The notes under the pieces are model-generated. The model saw only the letters and a list, made by a program, of their open reading frames with translations, searched no databases and was not told the origin of the DNA. Positions 32,029-39,014 of a stretch of 50,780 nucleotides of DNA are shown here, in pieces. The stretch's first letter is position 1. Each line of letters opens with the position of its first letter. Made by a program: the position numbers and the translations under genes. The stretch comes from SIG607 sp045614505 (GTDB lineage Bacteria; Bacillota; Clostridia; Oscillospirales; Acutalibacteraceae), in NCBI GenBank assembly GCA_045614505.1, contig JAZLDA010000089.1, forward strand, positions 1-50,780, read 5' to 3'.

Positions 32029-32266
32029 GCAAAGGTAGTACAAATTCGATGCCATTTGAGTTTTTGGATTATGTATTTGAACCCTACATATTTAGTGATA
32101 TTGTGCCTTTGGCACAGTGATATTTTTGCATTGCAAAAGTGATATTGAAACCTTACGGTTTCAGTGATATTATATTCGCCATTAAAACTCGCGAAGCGAA
32201 TACCACTTGGACTTTAGTCCAAATATCACTGCGTAGCAATATAACTCGCCGAAGGCGAATATAACT

Positions 32267-32300
32267 GAAAAACCGACTTGTCGAAACAAGTCGGTTTTTC
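32267..32300. terminator. Right bounding hairpin of the array
   Basis: GAAAAACCGACTTGT and ACAAGTCGGTTTTTC form a perfect 15-bp stem with a CGAA loop. Same length and same apical seven pairs as the left hairpin, but different basal pairs. Confidence 0.75.
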
Positions 32301-32429
32301 TGCCTAATGAACGCAAGATTGATACAAAAAAGACTTTTGCTTTATAAAGTCTTGCACGGGTTTCAAATTTAGGGAAATTCGTTATGGGGGTTTCAATTAT
32401 ATATAATCGTAGAAATTTTCATAATTATG

Positions 32430-32438
32430 TGTTATAAT
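32430..32438 (+). promoter_or_regulatory. Extended -10 promoter before the 34-codon gene
   Basis: TGTTATAAT is an extended -10 element; no good -35 box is seen. Upstream, GGGTTTCAA is repeated at 32358 and 32388, exactly 30 bases apart. Apart from these and an AAGACTTT/AAAGTCTT hairpin near 32330-32353, I see nothing in 32301-32429. Confidence 0.45.
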
Positions 32439-32477
32439 TGGTTCGATAAATAAGAATTTGACGGAGGGGGGATCCGT

Positions 32478-32582
32478 ATGGATAACAACGAAAAGAAGAA
32501 AAAAGAACCATGGGTTTCTCGGATGAATAACATTCGTAGCAGAGTTATAGAAATTGTGAATTACGAATTGATTTATGCTTAA
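32478..32582 (+). CDS. 34-residue orphan peptide
   Basis: MDNNEKKKKEPWVSRMNNIR followed by SRVIEIVNYELIYA, highly charged and without a membrane span. GGAGGGGGG is well placed before the ATG, an extended -10 promoter lies upstream and a hairpin terminator follows at once. It may be a real small gene or the surviving N terminus of a decayed one. Not recognised. Confidence 0.42.
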   Translation: MDNNEKKKKEPWVSRMNNIRSRVIEIVNYELIYA

Positions 32583-32585
32583 TTT

Positions 32586-32612
32586 AAAACGGCAGGGATT
32601 TTTCCTTGCCGT
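32586..32612 (+). terminator. Hairpin after the 34-codon gene
   Basis: AAACGGCAGGGA and TCCTTGCCGTTT pair (one G-U) around a TTTT loop; the T run after it is poor. Confidence 0.55.
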
Positions 32613-32647
32613 TTACTTGTTTTATTATAGATTTTTCTCTTTATATA

Positions 32648-32656
32648 TGATATAAT
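32648..32656 (+). promoter_or_regulatory. Promoter of the EamA-family gene
   Basis: TGATATAAT is an extended -10 element about 40 bases before the ATG; the -35 region is weak. Confidence 0.55.
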
Positions 32657-32696
32657 TAAAACAATAATTTTCTCAGTAGATAAGAGGTTTAGTTAT

Positions 32697-33569
32697 ATGA
32701 AACGCGAAAACACCGCAAAGGGGTTAATGGCGGTAGCTATGTTTATTTTTGGTACATTGGCTCCCTTTGTTCGAAATATAGATGTTAGCTCAGGTGAATT
32801 GGCACTTTATCGTGCAGTGCTTGCCGCAATTTTGGTAGGTGGGTTCCTGCTGATTACAAAACAAAAGCTCCCCATTAATAGCATAAAAAAAGAACTCATA
32901 CTGCTTTTGCTTTCGGGTGTGGCTATGGGTGTGAATTGGATTTTTCTTTTTGAAGCCTATAAATACACCACCGTTTCGGTTGCAACTTTAAGCTATTATT
33001 TTGCACCTGTTATTGTTATGGTGGTTTGCCCATTGCTGTTTAAAGAAAAACTGTCACCAAAACAAATTCTCTGCTTTGTTATGTCCACTGCCGGTCTTGT
33101 TTTAATTACAGGCACTACGGGTGTCGGAAAACAAGATTTACTCGGTATCGTTTTTGGATTAAGTGCTGCCATATTTTATGCAACGGTAATGTTGCTCAAC
33201 AAATTTATAAAAGGCGTAACAGGACTTCACCGCACGTTCGTGCAATTCCTGTCTGCGATTGTAATTCTTATTCCTTACGTTATTTGCACAAGTGGATTTA
33301 ACTTTGTAGGGTTAAATAAAGGCGGCATAACAGCATTGCTGATTGTTGGTCTTGTGCATACGGGAATCACATACTGTATGTATTTTTCTGCGCTAAAGGA
33401 TTTGCCCGGACAAAAAGTGGCTATTTTAAGTTATATAGATCCGCTGGTAGCCGTTTTGGTTAGCGTGATTTGGTTGAATGAAGGAATAACGATTCCACAA
33501 ATTATCGGTGGCTTGCTCATATTGGGATTTACCCTTTGGAGCGAATTGCCCCTTGGAAAGAAAAAATAA
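32697..33569 (+). CDS. EamA/DMT-family transporter
   Basis: 290 residues, ten spans in two EamA repeats. RENTAKGLMAVAMFIFGTLAP and SSGELALYRAVLAAILVGGF begin the first repeat; DLLGIVFGLSAAIFYATVML and LSYIDPLVAVLVSVIWLNEG belong to the second. Members export amino acids or other metabolites; the substrate is not visible. AGAGG precedes the ATG. Monocistronic. Confidence 0.9.
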   Translation: MKRENTAKGLMAVAMFIFGTLAPFVRNIDVSSGELALYRAVLAAILVGGFLLITKQKLPINSIKKELILLLLSGVAMGVNWIFLFEAYKYTTVSVATLSYYFAPVIVMVVCPLLFKEKLSPKQILCFVMSTAGLVLITGTTGVGKQDLLGIVFGLSAAIFYATVMLLNKFIKGVTGLHRTFVQFLSAIVILIPYVICTSGFNFVGLNKGGITALLIVGLVHTGITYCMYFSALKDLPGQKVAILSYIDPLVAVLVSVIWLNEGITIPQIIGGLLILGFTLWSELPLGKKK

Positions 33570-33585
33570 GCATTATTACAAAAGG

Positions 33586-33617
33586 ACACCCTACGGAACA
33601 AAAATCCCGTAGGGTGT
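33586..33617 (+). terminator. Terminator of the EamA-family gene
   Basis: ACACCCTACGG and CCGTAGGGTGT form an 11-bp stem, followed by GTTTTAT. Confidence 0.82.
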
Positions 33618-33723
33618 GTTTTATAAAAGCACCTAAGTACAGATTTATTATCAAAAAAGCGCTTACCCCATACACGAAGACAAGAAATGTATGCGGTAAG
33701 CTAGTGGCTGATAAAAAAGAAAA

Positions 33724-33758
33724 AGCCGAAATCCCTTATAAATAAAGGATTTACGGCT
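33724..33758 (-). terminator. Distal terminator of the tRNA-Ser transcript
   Basis: AGCCG-AAATCC pairs with GGATTT-A-CGGCT (one bulge). On the minus strand the stem runs into TTTTTCTTTTTT, so it serves leftward transcription from the tRNA gene. Confidence 0.7.
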
Positions 33759-33771
33759 GTTGCAAACAAAA

Positions 33772-33796
33772 AAGTCACCTCGTAAAGAGATGACTT
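33772..33796 (-). terminator. Proximal terminator of the tRNA-Ser transcript
   Basis: On the minus strand AAGTCATCTC and GAGGTGACTT pair with one U-G wobble and run into TTTTTTG. Read on the + strand the same position is a C-A mismatch, so the hairpin is built for the minus strand. Confidence 0.75.
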
Positions 33797-33823
33797 CTTT
33801 GTATCAACGAATGTTGATGATTA

Positions 33824-33915
33824 TGGCGGAGAGAGGGGGATTCGAACCCCCGAACGGGTTTAAGCCGTTACACGATTTCCAGTCGTGCGCCTTAGACCAA
33901 CTCAGCCATCTCTCC
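33824..33915 (-). tRNA. tRNA-Ser (anticodon GGA), CCA encoded
   Basis: 92 bases. Acceptor stem GGAGAGA pairs with TCTCTCC, the discriminator is G and CCA is encoded. The anticodon loop CTGGAAA (anticodon at 33878-33880) reads UCC/UCU. The long variable arm expected of tRNA-Ser (AACGGCTTAAACCCGTT) and the GGTTCGAATCC T arm are present. Confidence 0.97.
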
Positions 33916-33938
33916 GAATATGCGGCTGCGACTTTGTA

Positions 33939-33967
33939 ATTATATAATAACCCCGCAAAAAAGTCAA
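33939..33967 (-). promoter_or_regulatory. Promoter of tRNA-Ser, inside the upstream terminator
   Basis: On the minus strand TTGACT, 17 bases, TATAAT. The -35 box starts in the loop of the WYL operon terminator and the spacer is its 3' arm. Confidence 0.75.
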
Positions 33968-33984
33968 GAGTTTTTTGCAGGGTT
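33949..33984 (-). terminator. Terminator of the alaS-WYL operon
   Basis: On the minus strand AACCCTGCAAAAAA and TTTTTTGCGGGGTT pair over 14 bases (one U-G). The 3' arm has six T residues but the sequence beyond is ATTATATAAT, so the T run is interrupted. Confidence 0.65.
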
Positions 33985-33989
33985 TTATT

Positions 33990-34991
33990 TTAAGTTTTAT
34001 AAAGACTGGAGAGAGCGTCTATTCTTTCATTTAACATAACGGTAAGCTTTTCGGGGGCCTCAACCTTAATATTATCACCGAACTGCAATATCCAGTTAAC
34101 AAGACCCGAACTTAAATTAACTTTAACGGAAAAAGAAAACTCGTCTTCTTCCACATTACTAATAAATATTTTATCGGAGAAGCGGTCTACCACCTGTTCG
34201 AGAATGGAAATATGACAACGCAGTTTCACTTCGGTAAGCTCTCCCGAATACATCTGAAAACTTTTAGCAGAGTAATCGGCAATGTCGAAATATTCCTTAT
34301 ATATGCTCACTTCACTAAAGTGCCGCCAGTCCTCTTTTATAACGGAAACCTTTCGTATTCTGTCAAGGCGGATATGCATAAGATTATCATACTTTTCGTT
34401 ATTTGCCACAAGGTAGTAATGCTCGTTCTGCCAGATAAGAGCATAGGGTGAAACCTTATATTCCTTGCTTTGAACAACTATTTTTCTGTCCTGTGAAATT
34501 GTTCTCACCGAATAAATAAGGGTAACCTTTTTGCGCTGTGCAATGGCGTTTGACAGAGAGTCTATATTATAATAAATCTCTTCGTTTTCACATTTGTGTC
34601 CGTTATCAATGTAAAGACCTTTTTCTCTCTTTTTGCGTTCTCCCTCGCTGAGCATTCCGTCAAGTTTTTTAACTAAATCCCTTGTTTTTTTAACTGTGAT
34701 AAAGCTTGCCGCTTGTACCGCATCGGTAAGAAGATAAATCTCGGGAAGCTCGAAAAGCTTATCCACAATATAATATCCTGCCCTCGGAGTGCGGGTAAAA
34801 ATAATATCATAGCCGTAATCGATAAGCGCTTCAATTCCGCGGTAAACCGCTTTTCGCTCAACAATTATACCCTTATCTCCGAGCTTTTCGCAAATTTCGG
34901 TGGCATTTACGGGATTTTCTTCATCGGAATAGTTTTTAAGAATATCAAGAATGGCAACCTCTTTTAATTGCTGTCCTTTTGACTTAGCCAT
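33990..34991 (-). CDS. WYL-domain transcriptional regulator
   Basis: 333 residues from MAKSKGQQLKEVAIL. An N-terminal winged helix-turn-helix (about 1-75, with VNATEICEKLGDKGIIVERK), a linker, a WYL domain (about 140-215, KVTLIYSVRTI to MHIRLDRIRKVSVI, with Pro-Tyr-Ala-Leu-Ile-Trp for the W-Y-L core) and the C-terminal extension. WYL proteins sense ligands such as single-stranded DNA or nucleotides and often act in DNA damage or phage defence control. AGGAG lies nine bases before the ATG, within the end of the Toprim gene, which it overlaps by 28 bases. Confidence 0.88.
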   Translation of the reverse strand: MAKSKGQQLKEVAILDILKNYSDEENPVNATEICEKLGDKGIIVERKAVYRGIEALIDYGYDIIFTRTPRAGYYIVDKLFELPEIYLLTDAVQAASFITVKKTRDLVKKLDGMLSEGERKKREKGLYIDNGHKCENEEIYYNIDSLSNAIAQRKKVTLIYSVRTISQDRKIVVQSKEYKVSPYALIWQNEHYYLVANNEKYDNLMHIRLDRIRKVSVIKEDWRHFSEVSIYKEYFDIADYSAKSFQMYSGELTEVKLRCHISILEQVVDRFSDKIFISNVEEDEFSFSVKVNLSSGLVNWILQFGDNIKVEAPEKLTVMLNERIDALSSLYKT

Positions 34992-35569
34992 TTGGCGCAC
35001 TCCTCTCTGAATTCTTCTTCACTGTATATTCTGCCTAAATAATCAATAAGAGCATTTGCCGACATATTCAGCGGCAAATCCATTCCCTTTAAAAGTTTCT
35101 CTCGGTTTAATTTACTGTCATTAGTTCCCGAAAGACCTAATTCAAAAAGCAAAGCCTTGTTTATGGTTTTTTCACTTCTTTTCTGAAATTTTTCACCTAC
35201 TACACCGGCTTTTTGAAGAGCGCCTACAATTATCTCCTCGCTCAGTCCCTCGACACCTAAAAAACCCTCGGCACTGTACTTTTCTTTTCTCTTTTCCTTG
35301 CCCTTTATCTGAGGCAGGTAAACCTGAGTGATTTCACCCTCACCTATAACGCTCTTTAGGTGAGAGCGTATAAGCATTCCCGCGCTGTCGCTGTCAGTCA
35401 TAACAATCAGTCCGTTGTCCTTAGCAATTTTCCGCAGGAGCGCTGTTTTTTCTTTATTTTTAAAAATTCTGAAGCCGTCGGCAACCACAATAAAAGCATC
35501 AATAAAGTTTTCTATATTGATTTTATCATATTTGCCCTCAACAATTATAGCCTGTTTAAGCCTTATCAA
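34964..35569 (-). CDS. Toprim-domain protein, RNase M5-like (DUF4093 type)
   Basis: About 201 residues. The Toprim fold opens with LKQAIIVEGKYDKINIENF and continues DAFIVVADGFRIFKNKEK and LIVMTDSDSAGMLIRSHL (catalytic Glu and DxD). RNase M5 matures 5S rRNA; this longer-tailed version is the one found in many Clostridia and may replace it or act on other RNA. The family start MIRLKQ corresponds to TTG here, five bases after GGGTGA; a GTG three codons earlier is the alternative. It overlaps holA upstream and the WYL gene downstream. Confidence 0.85.
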   Translation of the reverse strand: MIRLKQAIIVEGKYDKINIENFIDAFIVVADGFRIFKNKEKTALLRKIAKDNGLIVMTDSDSAGMLIRSHLKSVIGEGEITQVYLPQIKGKEKRKEKYSAEGFLGVEGLSEEIIVGALQKAGVVGEKFQKRSEKTINKALLFELGLSGTNDSKLNREKLLKGMDLPLNMSANALIDYLGRIYSEEEFREECAKWLSQKDSN

Positions 35570-36623
35570 CCGACTCACCCTTTGAAATAATATAAGAAAG
35601 TCTCACTATCATTTCCTCAAGCACAGTCCTGTCACTGCCAGAAAAGCCTTTAAGGGCTTTATCGGCACGGTAAAGTTCTTCAAGACTCAGTCTTAACTGC
35701 TTTCCCGAAATATCCGCAAGATTTCTTGAGGCTTTTTCTAAAAGAAAGGCTCTGTTTCCATAGGAAAAATCCTTTCCGACGGTGCTTATGGACACCGAGG
35801 AATTCTTAGCGGCATAAACCCTGAAAAGGTCGGTATAAAGAGAAGTGACGGTGCTGAGAATAACCAGAGGTTTGACCCTCATAAAGAAAAGTTCATCAAG
35901 AATTTTAAGGGCACCACCCACATTGCTTTTAAGTATTTCACCTGACAGCTCATACACCGACTGTTCAACACTTTTCACGCAAACCTTGTTAACTGTATCC
36001 TTGTCTATGGTGCCACCCTTTACAAAGGCACAAAGTTTTTCAATCTCATTACGGATTGTCTCAATATCATCCGAAACATATTCAACAAGGTATCTGGCGA
36101 CATCAGAGGACATTGATGCTCCTCTTTTATTAACCGCCGTAGTTATCATTTTAATAAGCTCGCCTGTCTGTCGGTGATTAATGAGCACTGCCCTGCCGCC
36201 GCATTTTTCCGAGGCAGAAATAAGTTTTTTTGCCTTTTCGGAGCGTTTTTCGTCAAACTGCACCCTGTCAAACCAAACCAGAAGCACCGTGCCATCGCTT
36301 TTTTCCGAACACAAGGATAAAAGACGATCAAAATCAGACTTTGAGCAACCCTCAAAATCAAAATCTTTTAAGACGACGCACTTTCTCTCTGCCATCATAG
36401 GAAGCTGTTCTTTAGCGTCATAGACCTCCTGAAGGTCACATTCTCCCGAGAATTTCTGAAAATTGAAAACATCGTCAGGCTCTACAATTGCCTTTATAAG
36501 ATTGTCGGCATTCTGCTTTTTAAGATAACCGTCATTGCCGAAAATAAGGTAGCAAGGAGCAAAGACCTTTTCCTTTATATCGGTTTTAATATGATATTCG
36601 TTACAAATAGGCAAATGTATCAC
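35556..36623 (-). CDS. holA: DNA polymerase III delta subunit
   Basis: 355 residues, clamp-loader subunit that opens the sliding clamp. FAPCYLIFGNDGYLKKQNAD is the N-terminal AAA-like part without P-loop, VVLKDFDF and VLLVWFDRVQFDEKR follow, and the C-terminal collar domain has VKPLVILSTVTSLYTDLFRV and LSLEELYRADKALKGF. The GTG start overlaps the comEC stop (GTGA); a TTG three codons later is also possible. comEC-holA is a conserved Firmicute pair. Confidence 0.92.
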   Translation of the reverse strand: MIHLPICNEYHIKTDIKEKVFAPCYLIFGNDGYLKKQNADNLIKAIVEPDDVFNFQKFSGECDLQEVYDAKEQLPMMAERKCVVLKDFDFEGCSKSDFDRLLSLCSEKSDGTVLLVWFDRVQFDEKRSEKAKKLISASEKCGGRAVLINHRQTGELIKMITTAVNKRGASMSSDVARYLVEYVSDDIETIRNEIEKLCAFVKGGTIDKDTVNKVCVKSVEQSVYELSGEILKSNVGGALKILDELFFMRVKPLVILSTVTSLYTDLFRVYAAKNSSVSISTVGKDFSYGNRAFLLEKASRNLADISGKQLRLSLEELYRADKALKGFSGSDRTVLEEMIVRLSYIISKGESVDKA

Positions 36624-38128
36624 CTTTTCTTTAAAATTCTATAGGGTTTGGTTTTAATAATATATAAAGCAAGATAAAAAAGCAGTACAAGTACAGCTAA
36701 GATTTTTTCATTTCTCAGTATCACTTTAGCAAACGGCAAACCACTTGCCACATTAACTATTTTCAGGAAATAATCACCCAAAACATCGGCGATGATTATA
36801 AAAAGTCTTTCCATAAAAGGTATAAAACCCAAAGCAAGACCTATTACACAAAGGGCAAGCATTGCATTTGCCGGTATATCCAAAAGCACATTAACCAATA
36901 CTGCCACTACCGACAGTTCACCGAAGGCGGCTATGCACACGGGAAGAGTAGCAATATATGCCGAAAGAGAAACACTTAACACTTCTGCCGTTTTGCTCAG
37001 CACAAAGCTGTTACGCGTGTACTTTTCAAGCTTTTTATTAATTATCCGCGACAACACAAGTATACCGAAGGTGGCGGAATAGGAAAGCTGAAATGAAATG
37101 CTGTGGAAAGCGTAGGGGTGAATAATGAGCACCAAAACCACAGCAAAGGAAAGGGAGTGTATGCTGTTTGCCCTTCTACCGATTCTGCGATAAATCACCC
37201 TTAATAAATATACTATTGCGGCGCGCAGAATTGACATACCGAATCCGCAGATAACACACATCATCAAAATGAAAATCAGAAGAAGAAAATCCTTTAGAAT
37301 CCCGCTTTTAAAAATTATTCTCAGCAGTCGTTCAAGTCCGCCGCACAAAAGTGCAAGATGCATACCCGAAACAACCAGAATATGGCTGACTCCGGAATCC
37401 TTAACCCTGCCATAAAGCTCATCACTTATATAACACCTTTCTCCGGTTATCATCGCAAGGAGAATGTGGTAGTTGTCACTGCAGGACATAACACGGGTTT
37501 TTATATAGCTTCGAACACTACCCGCCAAGCCGTAAATTCCATTACTCCTGCCCAGCGGAACAACAGAATTCTGACAGGAGGCACTGAGATATATTCCGTC
37601 ACTGTAGCGAGAAACGGCATACTCATCATCAAAGGAGGAATATGTAACATTCGCTTCCAGCACATCTCCGATTTCAAAATTAACCATACCGTCGGCATAA
37701 AGATAAACTTTATCCCCTTTATTTAGGCACCCTTCCTCGGAAGAATTGACCTTTACGGTGCAGTAGCCGTATGTAGATTCACCCATACTCATAGGTGCAG
37801 TGACTACAGTTGCATTTATATGGTCTTTATTTTCGTTAATCAAACGGGCATCATAAACCTCACCCGACATAACAGACACCGCTCTGAGGCAGTATAAAAA
37901 CACAACCAGACACATAAGAAAGCTGCCTCTGTTTTTGGTGAGAGACAATGACGCTACACCTATAGCAAAAATACAGACGGCGGAAACTATTAGAAAACCC
38001 TGCCCCACCGTCTTAAGTGAAAATGAAATAAAAAGCAAAAGAACAGCCGTTAATATAAGATAAGGGAAAACCGCTCTGCCGCTTTTTAAATATTTAATAT
38101 TATTTGAAGAAAAGTGGAAGCTGCTCAA
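36620..38128 (-). CDS. comEC: ComEC/Rec2-type DNA channel without beta-lactamase domain
   Basis: About 502 residues. The N-terminal OB-like domain outside the membrane (INATVVTAPMSMGESTYGYC and after) and the competence domain with VSHILVVSGMHLALLCGGLE and MSILRAAIVYLLRVIYRRIG are present with eight to ten spans. The usual C-terminal metallo-beta-lactamase domain is absent: the frame ends in KTKPYRILKKR after the last span. Full-length ComEC is around 750 residues. The start is unclear; TTG overlapping the end of the phosphoribosyltransferase gene is the only candidate near the N terminus. Imports single-stranded DNA where competence exists. Confidence 0.9.
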   Translation of the reverse strand: MSSFHFSSNNIKYLKSGRAVFPYLILTAVLLLFISFSLKTVGQGFLIVSAVCIFAIGVASLSLTKNRGSFLMCLVVFLYCLRAVSVMSGEVYDARLINENKDHINATVVTAPMSMGESTYGYCTVKVNSSEEGCLNKGDKVYLYADGMVNFEIGDVLEANVTYSSFDDEYAVSRYSDGIYLSASCQNSVVPLGRSNGIYGLAGSVRSYIKTRVMSCSDNYHILLAMITGERCYISDELYGRVKDSGVSHILVVSGMHLALLCGGLERLLRIIFKSGILKDFLLLIFILMMCVICGFGMSILRAAIVYLLRVIYRRIGRRANSIHSLSFAVVLVLIIHPYAFHSISFQLSYSATFGILVLSRIINKKLEKYTRNSFVLSKTAEVLSVSLSAYIATLPVCIAAFGELSVVAVLVNVLLDIPANAMLALCVIGLALGFIPFMERLFIIIADVLGDYFLKIVNVASGLPFAKVILRNEKILAVLVLLFYLALYIIKTKPYRILKKR

Positions 38129-38639
38129 GGTAAATTATATCATCACGCTGTGAAGCATCACCCTCTGCAAGAAAAGCGCAGGAGGCTGCTTCGATACCGC
38201 CTGCGGTTTTAACCAATTCCCGTACAGCCGAGAGGGACTCTCCCGTGCTGATAACATCATCTACAATAAGTACTCTTTTTCCCTTTAAAAGCTCTACATC
38301 GGCTTCTCCGAGATACAGTGTCTGCTCCTTCTGAGTAGTAATGGAACGGACACTTACCTTAATAGGAGAGCCCATATAAACCTTTACACCCTTTCTTGCA
38401 ACTATGTAAGGCTTACCCGATTGTCTTGCCATTTCATAGGCAATGGGAATGCTTTTTGCTTCGGGAGTGAGTATAACATCAAATTCAGGTGCTTTTGCAA
38501 GGAGTTCCTTACAGCCTGCAACGGTAAGCTCTACATCTCCGAAAATAATAAAGCCTGCAATATCGAGAGTATCACTCACGGGGAATTTCTGAAGTCTGCG
38601 CTCAAGTCCCGCAATTTTCAAAGTATAATATTCAGCCAT
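38100..38639 (-). CDS. Adenine-phosphoribosyltransferase-like protein
   Basis: 179 residues. VLIVDDVISTGESLSAVREL is the PRPP-binding loop of type I phosphoribosyltransferases, and VILTPEAKSIPIAYEMARQ with PYIVARKGVKVY resembles adenine or xanthine enzymes. The purine specificity is not certain, so no symbol is given. AAAGGA precedes the ATG. In operon between the HIT gene and comEC. Confidence 0.87.
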   Translation of the reverse strand: MAEYYTLKIAGLERRLQKFPVSDTLDIAGFIIFGDVELTVAGCKELLAKAPEFDVILTPEAKSIPIAYEMARQSGKPYIVARKGVKVYMGSPIKVSVRSITTQKEQTLYLGEADVELLKGKRVLIVDDVISTGESLSAVRELVKTAGGIEAASCAFLAEGDASQRDDIIYLEQLPLFFK

Positions 38640-38674
38640 AATATCAGTCCTTTATAAGCAAAGTATCGAGATTA

Positions 38675-39013
38675 TCAGCCCGGAGGCCAAGCAAGGTTGC
38701 GACGCGCCAGCAAATGAAAATGTATATGACCAACAGTCTGTCCTCCGTCTTCACCGCAGTTGTTTACAACACGGAAACCTTTTTCCAAGTTTTCTGCTTT
38801 TGCAATTTTTGCAACAGACTCAAAAACTTTTGCAATAAGAGAACTGTTATTTTCATCAATTTTATCAGCGCCGCTGATATGCTCTTTCGGAATAATTATA
38901 CAGTGAAAGGGCGCCTGAGGGTCAATGTCTAAAAAAGCATAGACAAACTCGTCCTCATAAACCTTTGTGGAGGGGATTTCCCCTGCCGCTATTTTACAAA
39001 ATAAACAATCCAT
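38675..39013 (-). CDS. HIT-family protein (histidine triad hydrolase)
   Basis: 112 residues from MDCLFCKIAAGEIPSTKVYE. The histidine triad reads HIHFH in GQTVGHIHFHLLARRN, and CLFC forms half of the zinc site. Members hydrolyse nucleoside phosphoramidates such as aminoacyl-AMP, fitting its position one base after alaS, whose enzyme makes alanyl-AMP. GGTG serves as ribosome binding site. Confidence 0.94.
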   Translation of the reverse strand: MDCLFCKIAAGEIPSTKVYEDEFVYAFLDIDPQAPFHCIIIPKEHISGADKIDENNSSLIAKVFESVAKIAKAENLEKGFRVVNNCGEDGGQTVGHIHFHLLARRNLAWPPG

Positions 39014-39014
39014 T

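Larger units (their letters stand above)
31956..32300. repeat. Array of short hairpins linked by AGTGATATT words
   Basis: A non-coding 345-base block. AGTGATATT occurs at 32094, 32116, 32138 and 32163; its reverse complement AATATCACT is at 32222, with the close variant AATATAACT at 32238 and 32258. Between them sit mini-hairpins with unrelated stems: GTGCC-TTT-GGCAC, TTTTGC-AT-repeat, GAAACC-TTAC-GGTTTC, TCGC-GAA-GCGA, TTGGACT-TT-AGTCCAA, CGCC-GAA-GGCG, and at the left end CACGGC-GAA-GCCGTG. Two 15-bp hairpins (31995-32028 and 32267-32300) bound the array. Stems vary while the linker is kept, so selection seems to act on folding. Nature unknown: mobile miniature element, recombination target or RNA. 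Confidence 0.75.

Noticed and set aside
31956..32300. CRISPR array
   Set aside because: The repeated word is only nine bases, spacing is 22-25 bases, spacers are themselves palindromes and no cas genes are near.
33536..33745. 69-codon + strand frame after the EamA gene
   Set aside because: It runs from inside the transporter gene through a terminator, with no ribosome binding site.
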